Assembly: GCF_900142135.1 (NCBI RefSeq)
Contig: NZ_FQZU01000053.1
Location: 1 to 32,976, forward strand
Length of the DNA stretch: 32,976 bases
Direction: 5' to 3'
From: Desulfatibacillum alkenivorans DSM 16219
GTDB taxonomy: Bacteria; Desulfobacterota; Desulfobacteria; Desulfobacterales; Desulfatibacillaceae
In this document: piece by piece, positions 8,219 to 15,937 of the stretch
Position numbering within the stretch: the first letter of the stretch is position 1
How the letters are laid out: every line of letters starts with the position of its first letter
The notes under the pieces: model-generated
What the model was told of the DNA's origin: nothing
The model's input: the letters and a program-made list of their open reading frames with translations, nothing else
Databases searched by the model: none
Translations under genes and position numbers: made by a program

Positions 8219-8593
8219 GGCGACTTTCTATCCCCGGGCACGATTTTTGTCAATCCAAGGGCGGACAATTACACCGGGTTGCTTTTAATCCGAGCAGACG
8301 GCGGCCATAGTAAACTGCCGAGGGAGTTTTTTTTCATGGGTGGCCCTGGCAGAGCAGTATCCTGCCAGGGCGCCAAGCACACTTAGTTTATTGGAAAACC
8401 TTTGTCAGCGCCGCTTTTGACCAATGGATTGTTTACGGGATGTTTTAAAATTTCTTGTGGAGCATTTGCGCCCAATAAGACCGCCATCCCCGCAAGGACG
8501 ATCCGCTTGGCCGGATCGCCCCGCAAGCCGGGACCCAGCGTTGCTCTTCTGCGCCTATTCAGACCGCACTTTCCGGATGGATCGGCGCAGTTC
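8219..8593. repeat. Intergenic stretch with palindromic repeats, no gene seen
   Basis: GCCCTGGCAG (8343-8352) and CTGCCAGGGC (8362-8371) form a perfect 10-bp inverted repeat with a nine-base loop, and CGATCCG/CGGATCG (8499-8518) forms another. The first resembles the CCAGGCAG/CTGCCTGG hairpin of the 177-bp repeat. I see no convincing open frame; the TetR promoter probably lies near 8220-8330. Confidence 0.5.
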
Positions 8594-8989
8594 TTAATCC
8601 CAGAATTTTCCTCTTCGGTTATCCATGCGGATCACCCGCACGTTCCCCTGGCCGCTGATGAGGGAATTCATGGCCCAGCTTGCAATGCTGATGAGCAAGG
8701 CGCCGAACACCGAGGTCCAGAATCCCACCACTTCAAACCCGGGAATCACGCCCTGGGCCATTTTGAGCATGGCCGCGTTGATGACCAGGGTGAACAGTCC
8801 CAGGCTGAGCACGTTAATGGGCAGGGTGAGTATAAGCAGAATAGGGCGGAAAAATGCGTTCAGGGCCGAAAGAACCGCGGCCGCAAAAAAGGCGGAAAAA
8901 AATCCGCTTACGTGAATGCCGTCCAACAAGTAGGACACCATGATGATGGAAATTGTAAGAACAAGCCAGCGAATCGCCAATCCCTGCAT
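8594..8989 (-). CDS. Small membrane protein, phage-holin-4-2 (YvlD-like) family, 131 aa
   Basis: A four-helix inner-membrane protein: hydrophobic segments at about residues 5-23, 29-48, 53-77 and 88-110. The pattern, with NAFFRPILLILTLPINVLSLGLFTLVINA in the middle, is that of the family annotated as phage holin family 4 superfamily 2 / YvlD. Despite the name, such proteins are common chromosomal membrane proteins of unknown role, and nothing phage-related lies nearby. GGAAGGAGATAAAACCC gives an excellent ribosome binding site for the ATG at 8989. It is on the same strand as the BMC operon but separated by a terminator. Confidence 0.8.
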   Translation of the reverse strand: MQGLAIRWLVLTISIIMVSYLLDGIHVSGFFSAFFAAAVLSALNAFFRPILLILTLPINVLSLGLFTLVINAAMLKMAQGVIPGFEVVGFWTSVFGALLISIASWAMNSLISGQGNVRVIRMDNRRGKFWD

Positions 8990-9085
8990 GGGTTTTATCT
9001 CCTTCCAAAGCGCTTGGGTTGCATTGCCTTCATATCTCCTAAAGATAATGCCTTAACCCAAAAGGTCAAACCCGGAAAAGTTGGT

Positions 9086-9123
9086 CCGGCCGGGGCGATG
9101 TATGGCGGCGTCGCCCCGGCCGG
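9086..9123 (-). terminator. Terminator of the BMC operon
   Basis: CCGGCCGGGGCGA (9086-9098) and TCGCCCCGGCCGG (9111-9123) form a perfect 13-bp inverted repeat with a 12-base loop, 47 bases downstream of the alcohol dehydrogenase stop. On the minus strand it is followed by ACCAACTTTTCC, a short displaced T run. It separates the operon from the small membrane protein gene. Confidence 0.65.
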
Positions 9124-9169
9124 GCTGGGCATGGCGCCCCCAGGGGACAGGGGGCTTTTTGCGAATCGC

Positions 9170-10303
9170 TTAGAAAAGCTCCTTAACGATTGCTGCGACA
9201 TCATCCCGGGTAACGGAAAAAGGATGAGAAGGGGTGCAGTAGTCGTTAAAGGCGTTTTCCACGATTCGAGGCATGGCTTGTTCAACCTGTTCGCGTGCAA
9301 CGCCCAGATCCTGGAGGCAGGAAGGGAGACCCAGGCGCAATTTAAAGGCCTCGACGGCCGCAATGAGCGCGGCGGCCGAACGTTGGGGATCGTCAAACCC
9401 AAGGCCCAGCATTCCGGCGAGGTGCGCGTAACGGCGGGTTACGCCTTGGTTTTTCAGGTTGAAGGCCATAACCGATGGCAGAACCAGAGCGTTGGCCCTG
9501 CCATGGGGAATATGAAAAATGGCGCCCAGGCTGTGGGCGATGCTGTGATTGATCCCCAGGCCTGAGTGATTGAACGCCAGTCCCGCAAGGGACGCGGCGA
9601 TCTGCATGTTTTCTTTGGCGCAGCGGCTGTCAGCGGATTCAAATGCCTGGACCAGGTTTGCAAATATCAGCTCAAATGCCTTGAGGGCGTAGGCGTCGCT
9701 GAAGGGGGTCGCGAGTAAGGACGTATAGGCTTCCATGGCATGGGTCAGGGCGTCGAATCCGCTGTCAGCCGTTACATGGGCCGGAGCCGTCAGGGTGAGA
9801 GAGACGTCCAGAACAGCCGCGTCCGGCTGCATCAAGTTGGACTGGATTACCCTTTTGGCGCCGGTTTCCGCGTCTGTGATCACCGTGTAATTGGTGACCT
9901 CCGACCCTGTGCCGCTGGTGGTCGGGACAGCCGCGAAATAGGGCTTTTTCAGGTTTTCGCCTGAAATGAATTCTTTTTTGATCTCCAGGCAAAAGTACAT
10001 GATGGCCTTGGCCAGGTCGATGGCCGAACCTCCGCCGATGGCCACGATCAGGTCCGGCTTGGCGTTGAAAATATGGACCAGACCCTCCTGCACCAACGAG
10101 TCGTCCGGGTTGGGCTTGACGTCGGAGAAAATCTTATACGGGACGCCCTGCTCCTTAAGATAATCCTCCACGGGGGCCAGGGCTCCCAGCTTGATCATAA
10201 AAGGATCGCTGGTCAGGCATACCCTTTTGGGGCTCAGTTCCCGGAGAAAATCCACGATGGTGGTGTCGTAGACGATTCTGGTCTGTTCGTTATGAGTTCT
10301 CAA
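9170..10303 (-). CDS. Iron-containing alcohol dehydrogenase (PduQ-like), 377 aa
   Basis: A group III iron-dependent alcohol dehydrogenase, expected to reduce the aldehyde made by diol dehydratase to the alcohol while re-oxidising NADH. Visible features are the nucleotide-binding GGGSAIDLAKA (about residue 90), the TTSGTGSEVT motif near residue 130, and metal ligands in DSGFDALTHAMEA and NHSIAHSLGAIFHIPHGRAN. I place the start at a TTG (10303) with AAAAAAGG eight bases before it, just after the acetate kinase stop; in-frame starts further upstream would lie inside ackA. It is the last gene of the BMC operon. Assignment to PduQ rests on context; other short-chain alcohols are possible substrates. 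Confidence 0.8.
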   Translation of the reverse strand: MRTHNEQTRIVYDTTIVDFLRELSPKRVCLTSDPFMIKLGALAPVEDYLKEQGVPYKIFSDVKPNPDDSLVQEGLVHIFNAKPDLIVAIGGGSAIDLAKAIMYFCLEIKKEFISGENLKKPYFAAVPTTSGTGSEVTNYTVITDAETGAKRVIQSNLMQPDAAVLDVSLTLTAPAHVTADSGFDALTHAMEAYTSLLATPFSDAYALKAFELIFANLVQAFESADSRCAKENMQIAASLAGLAFNHSGLGINHSIAHSLGAIFHIPHGRANALVLPSVMAFNLKNQGVTRRYAHLAGMLGLGFDDPQRSAAALIAAVEAFKLRLGLPSCLQDLGVAREQVEQAMPRIVENAFNDYCTPSHPFSVTRDDVAAIVKELF

Positions 10304-10323
10304 AAATAGAACCTTTTTTCTAT

Positions 10324-11532
10324 TTATTTCACCGCCAGCGCCTTGCATGCGTTGGCGATTTCCAGCTCTTCGTTCGTGGGCACAACCCATGCCTGGACCG
10401 GGCTGTCCGGGACGCTGATCCGGCCGGTTTTGCCCTTCAGGGCTGCGTTGGCCTCGCGGTCCAGCACAATGCCCATGGGCTCCAGGCCTTCCAGGCTTTT
10501 TTCGCGGACTGCAAAGTCGTTCTCCCCAATGCCGGCGGTGAAGGCGATGGCGTCCAGCCTGCCAAGCACGGCATAATACGAGCCGATGTACTTTTTGATG
10601 CTGTAGCAGAGCATTTCGAGCGCCAGCCTGGCGTCGTCGTTTCCTTCTTTAATGGCCTTGTGGATGTCGCGCATGTCGTTCATGCCGCAAATTCCCGAAA
10701 GCCCGCTTTCCCGATCCAGGACGGACTGGATCTCCTTCACCGACCTGCCTGTGCAGTCGGAAAGATAGCAGGGCAGGGCGGGGTCGATGTCGCCGCACCG
10801 GGTGCCCATGATGAGCCCGGCCGTGGGGGTCATGCCCATGGAGGTTTCCCGGCAGACGCCGCCCTTGACGGCGGTCATGGAGCTTCCGTTGCCCAGATGG
10901 CACACGATGTTGTTCATTGCTTCCAAGGGCTTGCCGATAAGACCGGCCAACTGCCGGGTAACGAAACGGTGGGACGTGCCGTGGAAGCCGTACCGCCTGA
11001 CCTTGTAATCCGCATAAAAACTTTGGGGCACGGCGTACCGGTAGGCGTAGTCCGGCAGATCCTTGGAAAACTGGGTGTCGAACACCGCCACCGAAGGCAC
11101 GGACGGAAAACGCTCCATGGCGGCCTCTATGCCGGCCAGGTTTGCCGGGTTGTGCAAAGGCGCCAGAACGATGTTATCCCGGATGCCGTTGATCACGCTT
11201 TGATCCACCACGCAGTTTTCCTTAAAGGTCTCGCCGCCCTGAGCCACCCGATGGCCGATGGCCGCCAGGTCTTCCGCAGAGCTGATAAGGGGGACGTTTC
11301 CTTCCATCAAAAGAGCGGCCACTTTGTCGATGGCTTTGGTGTGCGTGTCAAAAGGCTCTTCAAACCGCATTTTTTCTTGCGCGCCGGTCCCGGGATACAC
11401 GGTATGGGTCAGGCAAGCGCCGTCCCCGCCAATGCGTTCGGCCAGCCCGGCGCAGATCACCCGGGAGTCGGTCATGTCAAACAGCTTGTATTTAAGGGAT
11501 GAACTCCCTGAATTTATGACTAATATTTTCAT
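10324..11532 (-). CDS. ackA: Acetate (propionate) kinase, 402 aa
   Basis: Transfers phosphate from acyl phosphate to ADP, making ATP and acetate or propionate. All hallmark motifs are present: N-terminal VINSGSSSLKYKLF (Asn7), the GFHGTSHRFV motif with catalytic His, HLGNGSS, GTRCGDIDP with its Arg, FTAGIGEN and TNEELEIA near the C-terminus with the metal-binding Glu. Length is standard (about 400). Within a pdu operon this corresponds to the role of PduW, propionate kinase. Kinase activity would overlap with that of the butyrate-kinase half of the neighbouring fusion protein, from which it is separated by about 280 bases of repeat-containing spacer. Confidence 0.93.
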   Translation of the reverse strand: MKILVINSGSSSLKYKLFDMTDSRVICAGLAERIGGDGACLTHTVYPGTGAQEKMRFEEPFDTHTKAIDKVAALLMEGNVPLISSAEDLAAIGHRVAQGGETFKENCVVDQSVINGIRDNIVLAPLHNPANLAGIEAAMERFPSVPSVAVFDTQFSKDLPDYAYRYAVPQSFYADYKVRRYGFHGTSHRFVTRQLAGLIGKPLEAMNNIVCHLGNGSSMTAVKGGVCRETSMGMTPTAGLIMGTRCGDIDPALPCYLSDCTGRSVKEIQSVLDRESGLSGICGMNDMRDIHKAIKEGNDDARLALEMLCYSIKKYIGSYYAVLGRLDAIAFTAGIGENDFAVREKSLEGLEPMGIVLDREANAALKGKTGRISVPDSPVQAWVVPTNEELEIANACKALAVK

Positions 11533-11606
11533 TTTACTTCTTTCTCATCCCTTTAGTGTGAAATGGGGTCAAATCTACGTTTGACGTTTGAGCCCATTGC
11601 CTCAGT

Positions 11607-11665
11607 CGCATAAACCGCGCAACGACAGGCCGGGAAACCCGGCAACTACAGCGAGGAGACCTCGC
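11607..11665. repeat. Array of 22-base hairpin repeats
   Basis: GCCGGG-AAA-CCCGGC (11629-11643) and GCGAGG-AGA-CCTCGC (11651-11665) are hairpins with three-base loops, spaced exactly 22 bases apart and separated by AACTACA-type linkers; a decayed unit precedes them at 11607. A relative, CGCGG-AAA-CCGCG followed by CAACTAC, lies at 11800-11818 against the stop codon of the fusion gene. Confidence 0.7.
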
Positions 11666-11734
11666 AACCATTGCGATTATAGGGCCGATTCCAATCCGTA
11701 AAAACCAGGATGCTGAATGGACCGCTGAAAAACT

Positions 11735-11757
11735 CCCTCCCCCTTGACGGGGGAGGG
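11735..11757. repeat. GC-rich palindromic element between ackA and the fusion gene
   Basis: CCCTCCCCC (11735-11743) and GGGGGAGGG (11749-11757) are perfect complements with loop TTGAC, followed by a G-rich run to 11770. This resembles a widely dispersed intergenic CCCTCCCCC...GGGGGAGGG element. Lying inside the operon, it could slow polymerase or fix mRNA ends. Confidence 0.6.
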
Positions 11758-11815
11758 CTGGGGTGGGGGTGACTTCTGTAGCCTTTCTTGCCTAAATATC
11801 GCGGAAACCGCGCAA

Positions 11816-14011
11816 CTACTGCTCCCAGCGCATGGGAACGTCGATGTCCTTGTACACACGCATGGCGGCGTCCCGCAGGGCCTCCGCTTCCACGGAGCCG
11901 GGGAAAACCGTCACTTCCACGCCGGCCAGGGTCAGTTTTTCCAGAACCTTTTCCAAAAGCACGGGAGAAAGGCACATCCTGCCGGTCAATATGATCTGAT
12001 CCACAGGCTCGGGATAGAAATCCGACAAACGCGCCAGAATCCGGGAGGCGATGCCGGACGCCATGGCGCTTAAGACGGCCGCCACGTCCGGGTCGTCCGC
12101 CCGATCCTGTATCAGCCGCAGATCGTGCGCTCCCAGGTGGCTGTACAGCCCGCCCACGGCGCTGAAAATCTTTTTCACCATGGCTTTTTCCAGGCCGGCG
12201 TAGCACAGCTCGATCACGGCTTCCGCCGGGACGTCGCCCGCCCTGGACGGTCCCATGGGGCCGTCGAAAATGGCGTTTTCCACGTTGATGCACTTGCCCC
12301 TGGCATGGCTGCCGATGGATACTCCCGACCCCAGGTGAGCCACGATCAGGTTGAGATCCTGCACTCGTTTGTTGGCCAGGTCCGCGTACATCCGGGCGGC
12401 CTGACGCTGGGATAGGGCGTGCCATATAGGCGTTTTTTCAATACCTTTGATGCCGGTCAGCCGGTTTTCTGGAGTCAATTCGTCGATGGTGGGGCAATCC
12501 ACGATAAACGCCGGGGTTTTTCCCTGTTCGGAAAGCTCCCAGGCCATGAAAGCGCCCAGGTTGGAGGGATGGTCCTCCACGGCGCCGTTTTCTATCGCTG
12601 TGAGCATGGCCTCCGAAATCCGATAGGTCCCCGCCTGGGGACCCGGCAGCATGCCGCCCCGGGACATGATCATGGCCGCGCCGCACGGATCGATGTCGTG
12701 CTTTTCCAGGGTGCGCCGCACCGCAGTAAGCCTGGCTTTGGTCTCTTCGACTATGGAAGCGCTGGCGTTTGCGCCGGATTTGTCATGCTCGATCACCACG
12801 TTCAAAACCGGGGCGTCGCCGTCAAACACCGCAATTTGGGTGGATACGGAGCCGGGGTTGATAGCCACTATTCTGGGGCTTGGGAACAAGGGCGAAGTCC
12901 GCACCAAAGGCTTTGCAGCCTTGATCCGGGTCAGAAGCAGCAGCTTGGCCCCGCGAACCACCTGAAGCACGCTGGATCCCCTGGAATAGTCCAGAACCTG
13001 ACCGTCCATGCCGCCCATAATCAGGGAGCTTTGGGCTTCGGGATACTGGGTGTTGAACAGGTGATACAGCATGTTGCCTTCGTCCAGGCTGGGGACGATG
13101 AGCACATTGGCTTTACCCGCGCTTTCAAACTCGTCCAGGCGGTTTTTCAGCTTCACCTGGGCGGCTTCCCGGGACACGGCCACGGAAATTTGCAGTTCGC
13201 CCGTAATGTTGATGTCCTTGTAAACCGGGTCCGATTCCTTGAGGGCCGCCAGTTTTTGGGCGGCCAGGGGTTCCGCCTGGCGTATGGCTTCCACGGACGG
13301 TCCCTGGCCGCTTCCCTTGGTGGAGTAGGAGATCATGGCGCCGTTCACTCCGGAGAGAACTGTTGGCGGAAAGATGTCCCGGAGTGTTTTGCAGGCGCCC
13401 ACGGCAATGTCGGATAATTGTTCAGGCGACGGTTTCAAATTTAGGGCCACGTCGGCGAACATAACTACATTATTTTCCCACAAGGGATTATCTTCGTCGG
13501 GCAGGCAGAACAGGCCCATTTCAAAGGCCGTGCCCGAAGACTTAATCAAACGCAGGCATGGCGCCAAAAAGTCCTTGGTGGAGTTGGCCACGCCGCCCAA
13601 GCAGGCGTCGGCGTATCCCAGGCGAACCAGCATGGCGCCAAAGAACACGGGGTTGAGTATTTTCTCCCTGGCTTCCATGGACGTGAATTCCCACTTGCGG
13701 CCCCTGGAGGCTTCCTGCAGGGCCATGGCAAGCTCTTCCTTCAGGTCGCTCCGGGCCGGATTCACGATTTGAACCTGGGAGAAAAAGCGGTCCCGGGGGC
13801 AATAAAGCTCCGCGCTTTTGTAATCGCACAGGGACCGGATTTCCGCAGACTCGCCGATCAGCACCACCCGCGCCTGGTTAATCAGGCCGGAAGCCGCCGA
13901 GATGATCCTCGGGTCGTTGGCTTCGGGAAATACAATGACCGGTTTGACTGCGCCGGGCGCGGAAAGCATCCCGTTAAGCTGTTCGTCCACTAATTTGTCA
14001 AGATCAATCAT
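11816..14011 (-). CDS. Fused phosphotransacylase / butyrate kinase, 731 aa
   Basis: A two-domain fusion. Residues 1-375 are a phosphate acetyl/butyryltransferase (PTA/PTB) domain: VIVFPEANDPRI (25-36), GYADACLGGVANST (132-145), SYSTKGSGQG (228-237), NVLIVPSLDEGN (302-313) and YSRGSS (342-347). Residues 379-731 are a butyrate-kinase (Buk) domain of the acetate kinase/Hsp70 fold: VAINPGSVSTQIAVF (382-396), VAHLGSGVSIGSHARG (557-572), DGPMGPSRAGDVP (583-595). Together they would turn acyl-CoA into acyl phosphate and then acid plus ATP. Two acids usual in phosphotransacetylases appear replaced (Ser276 in GELQISVAV; Gln350 after SRGSSVL). The first 18 residues could form an amphipathic targeting helix. 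The gene starts 12 bases after pduT and seems to substitute for pduL, which is absent here. Confidence 0.85.
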   Translation of the reverse strand: MIDLDKLVDEQLNGMLSAPGAVKPVIVFPEANDPRIISAASGLINQARVVLIGESAEIRSLCDYKSAELYCPRDRFFSQVQIVNPARSDLKEELAMALQEASRGRKWEFTSMEAREKILNPVFFGAMLVRLGYADACLGGVANSTKDFLAPCLRLIKSSGTAFEMGLFCLPDEDNPLWENNVVMFADVALNLKPSPEQLSDIAVGACKTLRDIFPPTVLSGVNGAMISYSTKGSGQGPSVEAIRQAEPLAAQKLAALKESDPVYKDINITGELQISVAVSREAAQVKLKNRLDEFESAGKANVLIVPSLDEGNMLYHLFNTQYPEAQSSLIMGGMDGQVLDYSRGSSVLQVVRGAKLLLLTRIKAAKPLVRTSPLFPSPRIVAINPGSVSTQIAVFDGDAPVLNVVIEHDKSGANASASIVEETKARLTAVRRTLEKHDIDPCGAAMIMSRGGMLPGPQAGTYRISEAMLTAIENGAVEDHPSNLGAFMAWELSEQGKTPAFIVDCPTIDELTPENRLTGIKGIEKTPIWHALSQRQAARMYADLANKRVQDLNLIVAHLGSGVSIGSHARGKCINVENAIFDGPMGPSRAGDVPAEAVIELCYAGLEKAMVKKIFSAVGGLYSHLGAHDLRLIQDRADDPDVAAVLSAMASGIASRILARLSDFYPEPVDQIILTGRMCLSPVLLEKVLEKLTLAGVEVTVFPGSVEAEALRDAAMRVYKDIDVPMRWEQ

Positions 14012-14023
14012 GACTGCCGCCTG

Positions 14024-14575
14024 CTACATTAAAATCTGTTTTTTGATTTCCTCGCTGGGGGAGGAAAGCACCGCATTGCCCAGCAAGAGCCCGGATTCCG
14101 CAAGACACTGGCTTCCGGCTTCCACGGCGGCCTGCACCGATCCAATGCGGCCGGTGAGCGTCACCACAGCCTTGCCGGCCAGGCCCGTGGCCAGGCGAAT
14201 GTCAATCAAATCCACGTTGGCGGCCTTGACCGCCTTGTCCGCCGCCATGACGGCCGAGGCCGAGGAGTAGGTTTCGATCACGCCGATAGCCCGGATTTCC
14301 GGCACGAGGACGGATGAACTGATTGCCGGGAAAACGTCCGGGTGAATGTGGGTGAGGACAAAATGATCGGCGATGAACTCGTCCGCGATGCGCAGGCCTT
14401 TTTCCACGGACCGTTTGACCGCCGCCGTGTCTCCGGCAACCATGATCAGGTAGCGCCCCGGGCAGACGGGACGGGCCAGGACCAGCTCCACGTTGGCCTC
14501 TTTGACCATATCGTCGGCGGTCATTATCCCGCGGGCCACGCTGTTCAGCTCCACGATCCCCATTGATTTAAACAT
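14024..14575 (-). CDS. pduT: PduT, tandem-BMC shell protein with Fe-S site, 183 aa
   Basis: A BMC-T protein forming trimeric pseudohexameric shell tiles. Two BMC domains are seen at about residues 3-88 and 92-175 (the second beginning IRAIGVIETYSSASAVMAADKAV). Starting at the second possible ATG (14575), the Cys of LARPVCPG is residue 38, the same position that ligates the central 4Fe-4S cluster in Salmonella PduT; that start also has the better spacing (AAGGAG, seven bases). The motif IHPDVFPAI between domains is PduT-like. The gene overlaps the end of pduS by eight bases, matching the known PduS-PduT partnership for electron transfer across the shell. Confidence 0.9.
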   Translation of the reverse strand: MFKSMGIVELNSVARGIMTADDMVKEANVELVLARPVCPGRYLIMVAGDTAAVKRSVEKGLRIADEFIADHFVLTHIHPDVFPAISSSVLVPEIRAIGVIETYSSASAVMAADKAVKAANVDLIDIRLATGLAGKAVVTLTGRIGSVQAAVEAGSQCLAESGLLLGNAVLSSPSEEIKKQILM

Positions 14576-15914
14576 TGCCATTCTCCTTTTTCACAAGAAT
14601 CTTTTCGGAATCCGCGGCCATGACTTTGCCGGAGATCGAAGCATGAACGCGGGCGCCCAGCGCTTTTTCAGGAATTTCCGCAACCACCTGGCCGCAGGAC
14701 ACCATGTCCCCCACGGAAACCACGGGCGTGGAGGGCGCGCCGATATGCTGGCGCAAATACAGGCCCACCACCTCGGGCTGGGCCGGGTCAAACACCGGCT
14801 CAGGGTGCACGTCGTAGGCCAGCAGATCCAGCTTGCCCAGCAGGCGCTTGACCGGCACGCGGCGATAATCCGTATAAGGATGACGGCCAAGATCTTCGCC
14901 GCCAACGTCCTTGGGCCGGATTTTAAGTTGCTGCTTGATGGCGCGGTTGACCTCCCGGGGGGAAATCTGCATGGGGCAGGCCCATTTTTCGCAAATGCCG
15001 CATTCGGAGCAAAGAAGCGCCTGCTGCTTGATGGGATGATCCACGGGCAAAGCCAGGGAGCGCATGATCAAGTGAGGATGCAGGTTGTGACCCAATTGAA
15101 ACCGGGGGCAAAGGTCCGTGCACAGGGAGCACTGGCAGCAGGCCAGACGGGTCACGCGCATAAGCTGGTTGATGTCCGTTGTCTTGCCTTGAATCACATT
15201 GTGTTCCGCGGGCAGCACGATGAGGCCCGAGGTGGTTTTGGTCACAAAGGCTTTTTCCGGATCGTCCAGCACCCGGCCCATCATGGGGCCGCCGTCTATC
15301 ACCTTGCAGTCCGGCCTGCGCACGCCGCCGGCCAGCTTCAGCACATGGGATACGGGAGTTCCCACGGGAACCCGCACCACAATGGGCTTCATGACCTCTC
15401 CGGCCACGTTCAGGGTCCGGTGGGTGACGGGCTTGTCTTCCCAGGCCTGGGACATGTTGAATACGGACTCGGAGTTGGAAACCACCACTCCGACCTCCAG
15501 GGGAATTCCTCCCTGGGGCACGATGCGGCCGGTGGCTTCGTTCACCAGCACGTGCTCGTCGCCGCCGGGGTAGAAGTCCTGCATCTTGAAGACGGACATG
15601 TTGCGGCCGCCGGTCAGGCCTGCGTCGGCGACCTTCCGCTCCAAAATCGCAACCGCGTTCCGGTGCTTGGCCTTGACGCCGATCATGGCCTTTTCGGCGC
15701 CCACCGCATCCATGACCAGCCCCAGGCCTTTGATGATGTCGTCCGAACGGGTCTCCATCAGATGGATGTCCGAACAGAGCAGGGGCTCGCAGGATGCGCC
15801 GTTGATCAGCACGGTGTCGGCCTGGGCGTCTATCTTTACGTGGGTTGGAAACCCGGCCCCGCCGGCGCCGACAACGCCTGCTGCCCTGGTTTTTTCTACA
15901 AGCGGATGCGTCAT
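14568..15914 (-). CDS. pduS: PduS, flavin/Fe-S cobalamin reductase, 448 aa
   Basis: An RnfC-like flavoprotein that reduces cob(III)/cob(II)alamin so the diol dehydratase cofactor can be regenerated. Visible are the N-terminal nucleotide/flavin region (GVVGAGGAGFPTHVK, residues 13-27; NGASCEPLL), the SLBB-like middle part, and two 4Fe-4S motifs: CSLCTDLCPRF (about residues 262-272) and CSECGICEKWACP (about 300-312). The C-terminus has an RnfC-type barrel (GDMVSCGQVVAEIPEKALGARVHASISG). AAAGGATAGAATC precedes the ATG. The gene overlaps pduT, implying translational coupling and co-assembly. Confidence 0.9.
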   Translation of the reverse strand: MTHPLVEKTRAAGVVGAGGAGFPTHVKIDAQADTVLINGASCEPLLCSDIHLMETRSDDIIKGLGLVMDAVGAEKAMIGVKAKHRNAVAILERKVADAGLTGGRNMSVFKMQDFYPGGDEHVLVNEATGRIVPQGGIPLEVGVVVSNSESVFNMSQAWEDKPVTHRTLNVAGEVMKPIVVRVPVGTPVSHVLKLAGGVRRPDCKVIDGGPMMGRVLDDPEKAFVTKTTSGLIVLPAEHNVIQGKTTDINQLMRVTRLACCQCSLCTDLCPRFQLGHNLHPHLIMRSLALPVDHPIKQQALLCSECGICEKWACPMQISPREVNRAIKQQLKIRPKDVGGEDLGRHPYTDYRRVPVKRLLGKLDLLAYDVHPEPVFDPAQPEVVGLYLRQHIGAPSTPVVSVGDMVSCGQVVAEIPEKALGARVHASISGKVMAADSEKILVKKENGNV

Positions 15915-15937
15915 GATTCTATCCTTTCAAGTCCGGC

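Noticed and set aside
8594-8989. Prophage remnant because of the holin-family protein
   Set aside because: The family name is misleading; no other phage gene, integrase or attachment site is nearby.
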